Source: Heterodera schachtii (lineage: Eukaryota > Nematoda > Chromadorea > Rhabditida > Heteroderidae). Taken from it: DNA of 64,000 nt. The translations under genes were made by a program, and so were the position numbers. Shown here in pieces: positions 11,531 to 20,633 of the stretch (its first letter is position 1; each line of letters opens with the position of its first letter). The stretch is from positions 379,005 through 443,004 of the forward strand of contig SIJG01000058.1 of NCBI GenBank assembly GCA_023374025.1, read 5' to 3'. The notes beneath the pieces were generated by a model. It was not told the DNA's origin and ran no database searches. It saw only the letters and a list, made by a program, of their open reading frames with translations.

Positions 11531-12861
11531 ATGAATCGACGGTAAGGAATTTTTTTTAATTACAAATTTTTCATTTACCAACATATTTTTACGATTTTCA
11601 GTTGGATTTGTGCCGACGTGTGGATGGACATTCTCCCATCATTTGACCATGCTCAACTCGGACTCAAAATGGCATTGCTTTCCGACCGTTTTGATGTTTT
11701 GGTGGACAAACATTTTGATGGAAAAAGCGAATTGACAATTTGGAGGACAATCAAAATTGAAAAGGACGAAGGACCAAAACCGAAAATGTCTATACTCATC
11801 GATGACAATTGCAATTTTGTGGATTTTCCATTGTCCGACCGTCAGATGCCCAACAAAATTTGCTTTAAGAACATTCAGATTCAGTCATTCTTTAGCTTTT
11901 GTACATATTAAAAGCATTTTTATAATCTTCAGGTACATTGACCATTCCGTGATCAAATTTCTCCGTTCAAAGAAGCGATTCTATGACAGAAGTGGCACCA
12001 ATTTGGAGTTGTATGTGTATGAAATTGATGCGGATGTTCAGCAAATTTGGGATGTTTTTATCCGTGAAATTTGGCCCGTTTTTGCGACAAACATTCGCCA
12101 TTTGTCTTTTTTCGATGGCGATCATTTGGACAATTTGCGTCGCCACATTTCACCGACAATTCTCACTGATCTTGATCAATTGACTTCGATCGATTCTGGT
12201 GATCTATTCCCCGATGGAATTGCTGACGATGGGCCAAATGCAGCTGCTGGCCAAGCGTTGGCCAAATGGCTGCACACTTCGACAAAAAATGGCCAACCGA
12301 AGCAATTGCATCGCGATAATATTTTGGGTCCATTAAATTTCGAATGGGTCAACAACTTCAAAGAGGTCGTCTCGCCATATTTTTCGTCAATTTGTTTTTG
12401 TTTTAACAATTTTTCTGTTTAGACATTTCGCCGTGCCACCACTTCTGTCAGTTACAAAATTCAACTTTATTTTTACGCGACAACAATGCCAATTGAACAA
12501 TTTGAATTGGTGAACGAATGGACGAAAGAGAAGCTGACACTTAAACTGAGCAAAGAATTAGGCTATAATTGGATGTATAATTGGTTGTTGAAACGGTGCC
12601 CAATTGGGGAGACGGCGACGGCGCCAATTAAGTGGGAAAACCGCGAAAATTCGGGTGCTAATTTTAACTATATCAGATTTGATCTGCGGTATGGTAATTA
12701 TTCGGGTGCCAATTTGAACAGTGTTCGATTTGAATTTGTGGAGTGGAAATCGTTGCATTGGGTGAGAAGCAAAACAGCAATTTTTGATTGTCAAATTAAT
12801 TAATTTTAGGCCATTGTCGTCACCAGCGGAAGAAGAATTGGATCAAAGAAACGGAAAATAA
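11531..12861 (+). CDS. Type A F-box-like gene with late frameshift
   Basis: Exons 11531-11541, 11602-11883, 11933-12365, 12423-12761, 12810-12861. The sum is one base more than whole codons. Everything is in frame through WICADVWMDILPSFDHAQLG, YIDHSVIKFLRSKKRFYDRS and TFRRATTSVSYKI. Exon 4 carries a tandem unit: SGANFNYIRFDLRYG then SGANLNSVRFEF, reminiscent of pentapeptide-type A(N/D)L repeats. The extra base lies near 12731-12745, just before the usual xxIG end, so the acidic tail exon (PLSSPAEEELDQRNGK) falls out of frame. The exon 2 donor is a weak GTCATT. Probably a nearly intact or recently broken gene. Confidence 0.75.
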
Positions 12862-13299
12862 TTATATTTGATGAAATGATCGATCTCGCCAATAGAAAAC
12901 GGATTTTATGCCATCATTTTCTCCGAAATGCTTTTGTTGATTCTTTCGTTCGAATAAAACATGTACATTTATATCTTGTTGAAAACCTTACTAATTCAAT
13001 TAAATTAAAATCACGTGCAGAAATTAGATGCTTTATTTTAGCAAATTTTTAAAATGCTTCTGGCAGTCGCCGTTGACTATGCTGTTCAGCGACGACAACG
13101 AGAAACGGCGGATTAATTTTTTATAGGCATATTGGGTAGTACGGTAACCAACTGGGAACTACAGTAGAAAACTGAGTAGCTGTTCATAATAGTTGTACTG
13201 TGTGGTACGGTAGCCCATTGCATCATTTTTGGATACAGTAGTAGATACAATCGTATGGTGAAAAGATTGTATTACTGTCTCAAATTGGGAGGGATATGG
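12862..13299. other. Intergenic, no gene seen
   Basis: Type A 3' flank, then an AT-rich stretch. AATTAAAATCACGTGCAGAAAT (12999-13025) recurs at about 27705-27735. 13130-13270 holds degenerate repeats of GGTACGGTAGCC. Confidence 0.35.
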
Positions 13300-13380
13300 T
13301 AGGCAAAAGAAATTTACGAAAAACTATTCAACAAATCAGCAGGTCTCTTTTTCTCCACCCGCCGTCTCTGTCCTCTTGAA

Positions 13381-13448
13381 CTGCTCGCGGTCGTCCATCT
13401 CGCAGCATCACCACCTGCTCGCGGTCGTCCATCTCGCAGCATCACCAC
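13381..13448 (+). repeat. Perfect 34-bp tandem duplication in a GC-rich island
   Basis: Two identical 34-bp units, 13381-13414 and 13415-13448, starting CTGCTCGCGGTCGTCCATCT. The unit is not a multiple of three, so it would disrupt any frame crossing it. Confidence 0.85.
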
Positions 13449-13591
13449 AACGCGCTTGCGCTGCGACGGGGCACGGACGGTCGCCGGTCGGCCGGCCCAG
13501 CGATGGCCGCTGGCGACCCCAGCGTCAACAGAAACAGTCGCCAGCAGATGGCGTCGCTGATCAATTTTGGCCCAATCGTCCAAAACAATAG

Positions 13592-14143
13592 TCAGCATCA
13601 TCACATCTATCGCTGATCAGCTTTGACCCAAAGTCGAACACGCTGATCCGTGTGCGCGAGCATCGGCGACCGTCCTCCTCCTCCTCGTCATTGGAGGAGG
13701 CGAGCGGCGGCGACCGCTACTCGCTGACGCAACCGGCGACAGGGCAACTGGCAGCAGCGACCACCGCTGCGACTGGCGACTGCAGCGAGTCCGTGCCGTC
13801 GTCGCCAGCCCCTGAGTTGTCGCCCAGTAGTTGTCCTCCTGTTGGCCGTTTTGAACTGCTCTCCCCGCGCACCGCATTCCCGGCACTGATCGACGGATCT
13901 CCGCAGCAGCGGCAACAACAGCAGTCATCGGCGACCGCTCGCCGATCGCTGCTGTTTGACTGTTCAGCGGCATCGGCGATTCGTCTGTCGTCGCACAGCG
14001 TCGACAATGGCACATCGGCGACTGACGCCGCTACTGGCGGCGATTGTGGCGACCGGTCGAAGACGGCGGCGACTGTAGCGACAACGGCATTTCGGCCCAG
14101 AGTTGGCACCACCAATGAAACAATGTTGGGCATGTTTGTCTGA
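13592..14143 (+). CDS. GC-rich open frame, possible detached exon
   Basis: The frame is open for 183 codons after a TAG at 13589. Translation begins SASSHLSLISFDPKSNTLIR and runs through a poly-serine stretch and S/T/A/P/Q-rich low-complexity sequence to a TGA at 14141. Base composition and codon choice differ sharply from the AT-rich F-box genes. ISFDPKSNTLIRVREHRRPS looks more like real protein than chance. However, the GC-rich segment is open in other frames too, no splice signals are clear, and no start is obvious. I do not recognise it. Could be a captured exon from a conserved gene. Confidence 0.35.
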   Translation, partial: SASSHLSLISFDPKSNTLIRVREHRRPSSSSSSLEEASGGDRYSLTQPATGQLAAATTAATGDCSESVPSSPAPELSPSSCPPVGRFELLSPRTAFPALIDGSPQQRQQQQSSATARRSLLFDCSAASAIRLSSHSVDNGTSATDAATGGDCGDRSKTAATVATTAFRPRVGTTNETMLGMFV

Positions 14144-14204
14144 TCAATTTGGCTTTTTTGTTATTTTGTTGTTGCATTTTGGTGATCAATTTCTGCAGTT
14201 ATTG

Positions 14205-14515
14205 GTTTATTTTGAATTGGTGAACGAACGACGGACCAACGAAAAGCTGACCAATGAAGGAAATTTGCGCTTTTGGCTCTTTTCGTTATTGGCAGTTGAA
14301 GCGATGCCCAATAATTGTTGGGGAGACGACGGCGGCGATTCAATGGGAAAACGACAAAAATTGGGACGACAAATTGAACAAAGTCCAATTTCATTTGTGG
14401 GGTCTCAACGATTGTATTGGGTGAGGAGCAGCAACGGAATTTGATTTTCTCATAAAAAAATGCTTAATTTTATGCCATTTTCGCCACCAACGCAAAAAGA
14501 AAATGAAAGCGAAGA
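14205..14515 (+). pseudogene. Type A exon 4-5 fragment
   Basis: FELVNERRTNEKLT begins the homology; after a frame change LKRCPIIVGETTAAIQWEND and LWGLNDCIG follow, then a donor GTGAGG. The expected acceptor before the tail exon reads TTTTATG instead of TTTTAG, and the tail codons are altered. Exons 1-3 are absent and the upstream neighbour is the GC-rich island. Confidence 0.6.
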
Positions 14516-14848
14516 AAATTATATATTTTTTAAGAAATGACCAATCTCACCAATTGGATTTTGATTTGATGCGCTCTTTTTTTCTCTATAAGAAATGCTT
14601 TTTGTTGATTCTTGCATTTATTTGCTTGCTTTTTTTGTGAGAATTTTTTGGTGCCAATGTCAATCTCGAAAAAAATTCTCAATTTTTTTTCTCGCTGGTT
14701 TTCCCGCCGAAACAATGAAATGCCAATTATTATTATTTTTTTTGCTAGCCGCCCAACTCAAATGCCTATTTTTAATATCGCCAAAAATGGTCAATCCGAA
14801 CAGCAAACAAAATATCATCAATAAAACGATCGGACATCTCTCAAATTA

Positions 14849-15317
14849 TCACTCCTTCTTCTGCTGATCACTGCTGGGCCCGGGAGTCGAGAACATCTTT
14901 CCGTCGCTTTGATCTGGCGGAGACAGCGGCCTAAATTAAGGAAAATTTGAAATGGTTGAACATTTTTTGTGAAAATAGAGCCCCGGAATCTTGAACGAAC
15001 TCGGACCAGGATTTCCGAAATTGACCAAACAAGGAATGAAGTCCTGTTTTATATGAATCCTGGCACTGCCAAAATTCTGGGAAAGTACTGTACAGGGGAT
15101 ACTGTCCTCCCGTCCGTGCTCTATTCAAAAGTAAGGCCATCTTCCCGCTCACCCGATACATTTTCCATAAAGACTGAAGATGACTCCATTCAAATTGTCC
15201 AAATTTCCGTTGTTTTCCCAAACCGTCGCCGTCTCCCCAACAATTGGACATCGTTTCAACAGCCAATAAATATTTTCGTCCTTCGTCAGTGTCAACTTTT
15301 CTTGGGTCACTTCGTTC
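14849..15317 (-). pseudogene. Type A exon 4-5 fragment, cut by a repeat element
   Basis: Minus-strand exon 4 remnant (15317-15153): NEVTQEKLTL, YWLLKRCPIVGETATVWENN and LYGKCIG with a GTGAGC donor. Tail exon 14930-14849: PLSPPDQSDGKMFSTPGPSS, like the tail at 55257-55359. The intron between them is enlarged by about 180 bp of foreign sequence. Homology stops exactly at 15317 where the element starting CAGGGGTGCGAT begins. Confidence 0.65.
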
Positions 15318-16098
15318 CAGGGGTGCGATTTTACCCTGGAAACCGGGCATTTGCCCGGTTTTGGTGGTCCGTGCCCGGTTTTTGCCCGGTTTTTAAAGTT
15401 GCCCGGTTTTTGCCCGGTTTTTGGGTTTTTGCCCGGTTTTCCTGTTTCCACTTATTTATTTGAATTTTATTAAACATTTTGCCAAGATTAATAAACTAAA
15501 AAAAAACTTAATTTTTCATTGTTAAGTATTTAAAATTTCAACGTTGTTCTTCAGTCCCTATTTTAGCATAATGTCACAAAAATCTATTTCTGATTCATTT
15601 CCAAAGTTACATTTCAACAATCATCTTCAACTCAAAATTTCGATGAACAAATTTCAAGTGCTGAGGAAGCAATTTCTTATTTAGCCGTTTCAATCTCGAG
15701 TGATGAGTTTGGGGTGAGCAAAATTTGGTCATTTTTCGGACAAAATCTGTTAACAAATCGCATTGAAAATTACAAAATTTTTCCCGGCGGCGCCTATCGG
15801 CACCGCCGGTCTCCCCTTTCTTCAACAAAAGTTTTTTTGGGAAAAGTGCCGCAAAAAAAATCAGCTCGTTTTTCATATTCAGAATCCCAAAATGTTCACA
15901 ATTATTTTCTTTCATTGCCAAACTTGCTCAAACAGGTGAAAAGTGGTGATAAATATATTGTTTAAATGTTTTTACGTTGTTTTACACTGAACTATTGGCT
16001 AAAAAAATATGCCCGGTTTTTTGCCCGGTTTTTGAAAATTTTTGCCCGGTTTTTTAACTCGTGCGCCCGGTTTTTGGGTTTTGCCGATCGCATCACTG
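15318..16098. mobile_element. Probable hAT-like element with GCCCGGTTTTT arrays
   Basis: Left end CAGGGGTGCGATTTTACCC and right end (reverse) CAGTGATGCGATCGGCAAAA form imperfect terminal repeats of the CAGNG type. Both inner flanks are tandem arrays of GCCCGGTTTTT. The interior contains one copy of the palindromic core GGCGGCGCCTATCGGCACCG (about 15786). The left end interrupts a type A exon. I could not find a clear 8-bp target duplication, so the right border is tentative. Confidence 0.5.
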
Positions 16099-16434
16099 GA
16101 CCCTCTCCATTTGTGTTAAGGTGATTAGCGTACAACAAAACAGCGGAGACTGCGCCCAAATTTGCTGCTGCATTTTGTGCGTCATTATTGGCGTTGTAAG
16201 TTTTCAAAAAAAAAAAAGTTAACGCCGAATACTACGTACTCGGGAATTTGTTTGTATACATATTATATCTATATATCAATCGACATGTATGTCTTGGTCT
16301 GTAATGAAAGAATTCGAAAGAATTTCCGGTCGACAACAAAACACTGTCAAGAGTTGTAGACCCCGGGACTGAAATGGCAAAAATGACCTTTTGGACTGAA
16401 CCGTCCGTCAAAAAAAGACATGATCAGCAGAAAG

Positions 16435-17402
16435 TAGAGTTGAGCGGGACCGGGAAATTTGACAAAAACCGGGACCGGGACTTGCCGGGACTAGAAAAGT
16501 CGGGACCGGGACCGGGACCTCGATTTTCGTCCGGGACCGGGACCGCGAGAAAAGCCGGGACCGGGACCAACCGGGACTTTTCCCAAGTGAAATTTTTTTT
16601 GAAAAAAAATTTAAAAATTTGAGTGCACTTTGTTACGAAAATTGCCTATATACAAAAATGTACCCATAAAATTTTTTAATTTTCGTTTCGAGGAGGAATT
16701 CAAGTAAATTTTTAAAAATTTTCATTTCGGGGGGGGGGGGATCTTGGAATTTTCTGTCCAAAATTCTGGATTTTTTAAATAAATTAACAATCTTTTAAAT
16801 CTTTTGCTTTTAAATCGCTGTTTTTGTGGCGCTGTTTTTTCGAGAAAATTTTTTAGGAACATTGGGAGGGGGCGGGGTCCGGCGGTGCCGATAGGCGCCG
16901 CCGGAAAAATTTTTAAATTTTGAATGGAATATGTTAACAGAATTTGCCAAAAAATGACCAAATATTAAGTTAATTTGTGGGTTTTTAGGCTGTTTAAAAA
17001 TGAAAAAAAAATTTTAAGTTGAAATATTTTTTATTAATTAAGTTCAATTAAAATAAATGGTAAAGAAAATATAAAAAAATTTCTTTTCCATCGAGGAATT
17101 GAACCCAAGAGAAGACCACCGAAGGTCAGAAGGTCTAGCCACTACACCACATAAGATCACGAAGGAACACTTTAAATGAAATAAATAATTTAATTTTTTT
17201 TTCTCAAAAATTTCTCCTTCTCACCAATTCCCTTCTCATTTCTCACCCAGACCCCCATTCTTACCAGTGCTTATTTAGTCCCGCCGGGACCGGGACTGGC
17301 AAAACCGGGACCGGGATTTCTGTTTTTCCAAAAACCGGGACCGGGACCTGAAAAAACCGGGATTTCCCGCCCCGGTCCCGGTCCCGGTCCCGCTCAACTC
17401 TA
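16435..17402. mobile_element. hAT-like non-autonomous element, 8-bp target duplication
   Basis: Terminal inverted repeats TAGAGTTGAGCGGGACCGGG at 16435 and its complement ending at 17402. Perfect 8-bp direct flanks GCAGAAAG at 16427-16434 and 17403-17410. Inside each end is a run of GGGACC repeats. The middle carries the palindromic core near 16882-16907 and a tRNA-like segment near 17095-17165. No transposase frame is present, so it would need an enzyme supplied elsewhere. Confidence 0.85.
17095..17165 (-). other. tRNA-like segment (SINE head or tRNA relic)
   Basis: Minus strand shows a box A-like TGGTGTAGTGGCTAG and, about 35 bases on, a box B-like GGGTTCAATTCC. Acceptor and anticodon stems do not pair well, so this is not called a functional tRNA. 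A similar promoter-like relic (GGGGTTCGAGCCCGC) lies near 26345-26359 on the minus strand. Confidence 0.45.
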
Positions 17403-17410
17403 GCAGAAAG

Positions 17411-17690
17411 TAATTTGACAACTTTAATAGACCATAACTTTTTTAGAAGCATCCAAATTAAACAATCTTGGTATCATTCGATAGCCCTAAGAGTTCTCTA
17501 TTAGTCTGCGAAATTTCATTTAGTTAAACAAAAGTTATGGCCAGAAAATTGCAAAAAACCGGTTTTCAAAACATTTTTGGGCATAATTTTTTTGAAATGC
17601 AACGATTTTTTTCGGAAATTTTGTCAGATATTATAGAACTCTTTAGCTATCGATGATACCAAGATGGTGGATTAATTTGAATGCTTTTAG
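17411..17690. repeat. Foldback dispersed repeat
   Basis: GCATCCAAATTAAACAATCT then TTGGTATCATTCGATAGCCC is mirrored by the inverted segment ending in GATGATACCAAGATGGTGGA. Related copies lie near 22150-22400, 25540-25850, 41560-41640 and 58865-59120. All are about 250-330 bp with a palindromic layout. Confidence 0.55.
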
Positions 17691-17707
17691 AATAATATGT
17701 ACACAAA

Positions 17708-17983
17708 TTGCCGAGAGCACGTCAGTATCGAAATTTGTATCAAAAATTACACTTCCCCCCCCCCCCTTCACACTTTTTGGTGTTGGTCGTGTTATTGGCG
17801 GTGCTGCTCTTCTCGAAATCCTTTGCTTATGGATCAGGCTCGGACAAGGTGTTTATAGCGGGTGCGACCGTCATCGTCTTCGTACTTCGTGGTGGTCATG
17901 GTTCTGTGCTGTATTTATGCAGGTCCAATAAATACGCGCCGTATAATATATATACATATATATTTTTTCATATTTTGAAATGA
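17708..17983 (+). CDS. Possible small membrane protein ORF
   Basis: 91-codon ATG frame. The middle reads HFLVLVVLLAVLLFSKSFAY, a strong hydrophobic run resembling a signal peptide or membrane helix, then GSDKVFIAGATVIVFVLRGG. The first 25 codons cross a C-run and may not be coding; translation could instead begin with an upstream exon. A single AATAAA lies inside the frame at about 17928. No family recognised. Confidence 0.3.
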   Translation: MPRARQYRNLYQKLHFPPPPSHFLVLVVLLAVLLFSKSFAYGSGSDKVFIAGATVIVFVLRGGHGSVLYLCRSNKYAPYNIYTYIFFHILK

Positions 17984-18283
17984 AAAACGCAATGATTTTC
18001 ATGGGTTCGTTCACTGATCAGTGATCAATCGAAAATTCTTTATAATTCAACGGATCTGGAGTTTGACATTGGTCGAAATGGATGTCAGAAATCAGTTTTC
18101 CGACCCCGAAAACCTCTAAAAAGCGCCTTCGACTTTTGATTAGAAATTGGGTCCGGGATTCGGAATTGGGCAAAAACTCCCTTTTTTGTTCGATTTTTTA
18201 GTCTAAATATTTTGGCGCAATACTACAGTACAGCAATTTATACCATATCCCCTCTCAAATTACAATACATACAATAACAATAA

Positions 18284-18532
18284 ATGTTGTCCCGCCGCTT
18301 TAAGTTGACATGCGGACGACACAGCGACACCTTTCGCTACCGTAATCAAACGTACAGTGTGTGGGGACAGTACACGGCAAATGTCATAAAGACGGTAGTG
18401 CGAACGCGGATGGCCATGAACAACTTTGAGGCGGTGGAGCGCAAATTTGACGTGATGAGTGTTGTTCAGACGGACAATTATTACAAGACAAGCGATGAAT
18501 GGACCAACGATTTGATAAGGCGTCTTGAATAG
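18284..18532 (+). CDS. Hypothetical 82-residue basic protein
   Basis: An uninterrupted frame from ATG (18284) to TAG. It begins MLSRRFKLTCGRHSDTFRYR and ends NDLIRRLE, with about 20 percent Arg+Lys and little hydrophobic content. Codon use is richer in G/C than the flanks, which supports real coding. AATAAA follows at about 18640, placed well for polyadenylation. No intron or family signature seen. It could be a single-exon gene or the last exon of a larger one; the arginine-rich start resembles a mitochondrial targeting peptide, which is only a guess. Confidence 0.5.
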   Translation: MLSRRFKLTCGRHSDTFRYRNQTYSVWGQYTANVIKTVVRTRMAMNNFEAVERKFDVMSVVQTDNYYKTSDEWTNDLIRRLE

Positions 18533-18835
18533 GCCAAATGGCTACAACAATTTTTGTGTAACTGTATTATATTTGTATTTCTTGTATATGTATACTGTTC
18601 GTTATATTTGTATAAGGGAGCAATACTGTATGGTTTGAATAAATGGTATACGGTTTTTTGTGGTCCAAAATAGGATTTTTTTTACTTTTGTTTATATTTT
18701 TCAGGAATTTTAGATACATACAAACAAACAAATTATACATAATATTGAAATGGCAAAATGCCCCATATCATTTCGGTCATATAATCGCACCAAATTAATG
18801 ATTAATCCACCATTCATTTCTGCTTCTGTTGTTGA

Positions 18836-20353
18836 TCAGTGATCACTCGGCCCGGGCGAAGCGGCGTCGAGAACAAGACTGAAAAAAACATTGCTCAATT
18901 GTCGTCGATTGGACCATAAAATCTTAAGCATTTTAAAATTGTTCACCCGTCGTCGTATCCGCCATCTTCGATCACAAAGTCAATTGGGTTCGTTCGGGCT
19001 TGCAATTCTTCCCACACATTTTGCCATTTGCTCTCATCCCATCCAATTGGACAACGGCAGAGCCAAAAATTGTTTATGTCGTATTGCTCCAGTGTCAATT
19101 TCTCTCCAGTCACTTCGTTGATCCGATCAAATGGCACAACGGAGTCAATTGGAGAAGATGACAGAAAGTTAATGAGGAAAGTAACTGGAGAAGAAGCATT
19201 GGAAAATGCCTAAAAATGGGACAAAAAAGCGCAGAAAAACGAATAAAATGCCCCGTGATAATCACCGACCGCTTTGAACTGTTCCATCGTTGGCGACCAT
19301 TGATCCGCTTTGACAGGTGATTTGAGCAGCTTCGGCACACCGTTCGGACAAGGCGTCAGCAACCATTTGGTCACCGCTTGGCCATCCGACGTATTGGCAC
19401 TGTCATCGGGCGGTAATTCAGGGAAAGTGCCGTCATCCAACCACACAACGCGAAGGGATGGACAATCGCTGAGCAATGACGGGGCCAATTGACGGAAACG
19501 GCGAAAAGTGTTGGTATTCAAAATCAGCATATGCATGGAATTGCGGAACATTGGCCAAATGTTGAGCAAAAAGTAGTCCAAAATGCGCACATTGCCCGTG
19601 GTAATGTCCAAAGTGGTTGAACAAATGGCGAAAAAACGGTGAAAACGGCGGAGAAATGCGATGACATTTTGATCGATGTAACTGAAAAGCAGAAAATTAT
19701 GAAAAATTTCAATATAGGTAATCAGTTTTTACATGATCTGAATGCATCCGTTGAATCCGATCACTTTGTTTGGCAACGGATTTTGCGGAATTGGCAATGG
19801 ATTTTCATCGGCATCGCAAATATGCATTTGCTTGGGGCCATTTCCGACAATTTTCCATGTAATTTGTATTTGTTTGTTCAATTTCCATTTGCGTGTCTTA
19901 AAATGTTCGTCCACGTAGAAGTCAAATCGACGGCTGATCAGTGCAATTTCGAGGCCAAGTTGGGAAGGCGCAAGAAAAGTCGAAGATCAAAAGCCAACAA
20001 TCGGCGCAGATAAAGCTGAAAAAATGAATTTTTTCCAAATTTTTTATTTTTTTTTACATTTTTTTTGCGAGGGCGTCGAAGGCTTTTGACATGATCAAAA
20101 AGGGACCAAAGAATGCTGGCACAGCCGACCAACAGAACAGTCATGGCACACAAACTGAAAAATGAATTGGGCAGAAATGAAATCCGAATGAAAATTAACA
20201 ATTTTAGCTATTTTTTGAGGCCGATGAAGCTAAAAAACCTTCAAAATTTGGTTTTGAAATCCCAATTATAGTCAAAAACTGAGAAAATAAATGCGAAAGC
20301 CAGAAAACAAAAATGAACATGAAACAATAAACGTACCGAAGTGCTGAAGGCAT
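18836..20353 (-). CDS. Type B F-box-like gene with two homopolymer frameshifts
   Basis: Minus exons 20353-20337 (MPSAL), 20154-20058 (membrane exon), 20015-19733 (F-box), 19681-19270, 19209-18947, 18878-18836. The membrane exon encodes LCAMTVLLVGCASILWSLFD then HVKSLRRPRKK. Two single-base gains break the frame: eight A instead of seven at the end of the membrane exon (20059-20066) and TTTT instead of TTT in the F-box exon (about 19970). Subtracting both gives 371 codons. Exons 4-6 are clean: YIDQNVIAFLRRFHRFF, FRRFRQLAPSLLSDCPSLR, FDRINEVTGEKLTL, RCPIGWDESKWQNV and the tail LVLDAASPGPSDH. Confidence 0.78.
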
Positions 20354-20434
20354 TTTGCAACAACAAAATGACCGGGGAAAATATCGGTAAAATGAATGAG
20401 AATACGAAGGAATGAGGAGGGAGAGAAGAAACAA

Positions 20435-20461
20435 GGCATTTTTTATACGAAAATATTAGCG
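20435..20461 (-). promoter_or_regulatory. Type B core promoter motif
   Basis: Minus strand: CGCTAATATTTTCG followed by TATAAAAAATGCC, about 85 bp before the start codon at 20353. Confidence 0.65.
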
Positions 20462-20492
20462 TACATTTGAGTACCGATGAGTAAAAAAAACA

Positions 20493-20519
20493 TATAAAAG
20501 GCAGAGAAAATTGACAGTT
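20493..20519 (+). promoter_or_regulatory. TATA block of the basic-N-terminus type A variant
   Basis: TATAAAAGGCAGAGAAAATT then GACAGTT. A close match (TATAAAAAAGTAGAGAAATT then GACAGTT) precedes the gene at 53986, which also lacks the MNRR start exon. Confidence 0.55.
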
Positions 20520-20633
20520 GGGTATTTTTTTTGTTTTTTTGTTTTTTTCGTCGTGGCACCTAAAAAAGTACAAGTGCTGAAAAAGCGTTAAAAGTTGGTA
20601 AAAATTCAATTATTTAGCGAAATTATCCTTTTA

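Noticed and set aside
13617..14133. Minus-strand open frames in the GC-rich island
   Set aside because: GC-rich sequence keeps several frames open; the + frame beginning SASSHLSLISFDPKSNTLIR looks most like protein, while the minus frames are arginine/cysteine-rich noise.
16374..16622. GPGPGPG-rich short frames (also 17261-17452, 22725-23033, 56863-57114, 57968-58210)
   Set aside because: They translate the simple subterminal repeats of the hAT-like elements.
17095..17165. A tRNA gene
   Set aside because: Box A and B-like motifs are present but acceptor and anticodon stems do not pair; it lies inside a transposon-like element.
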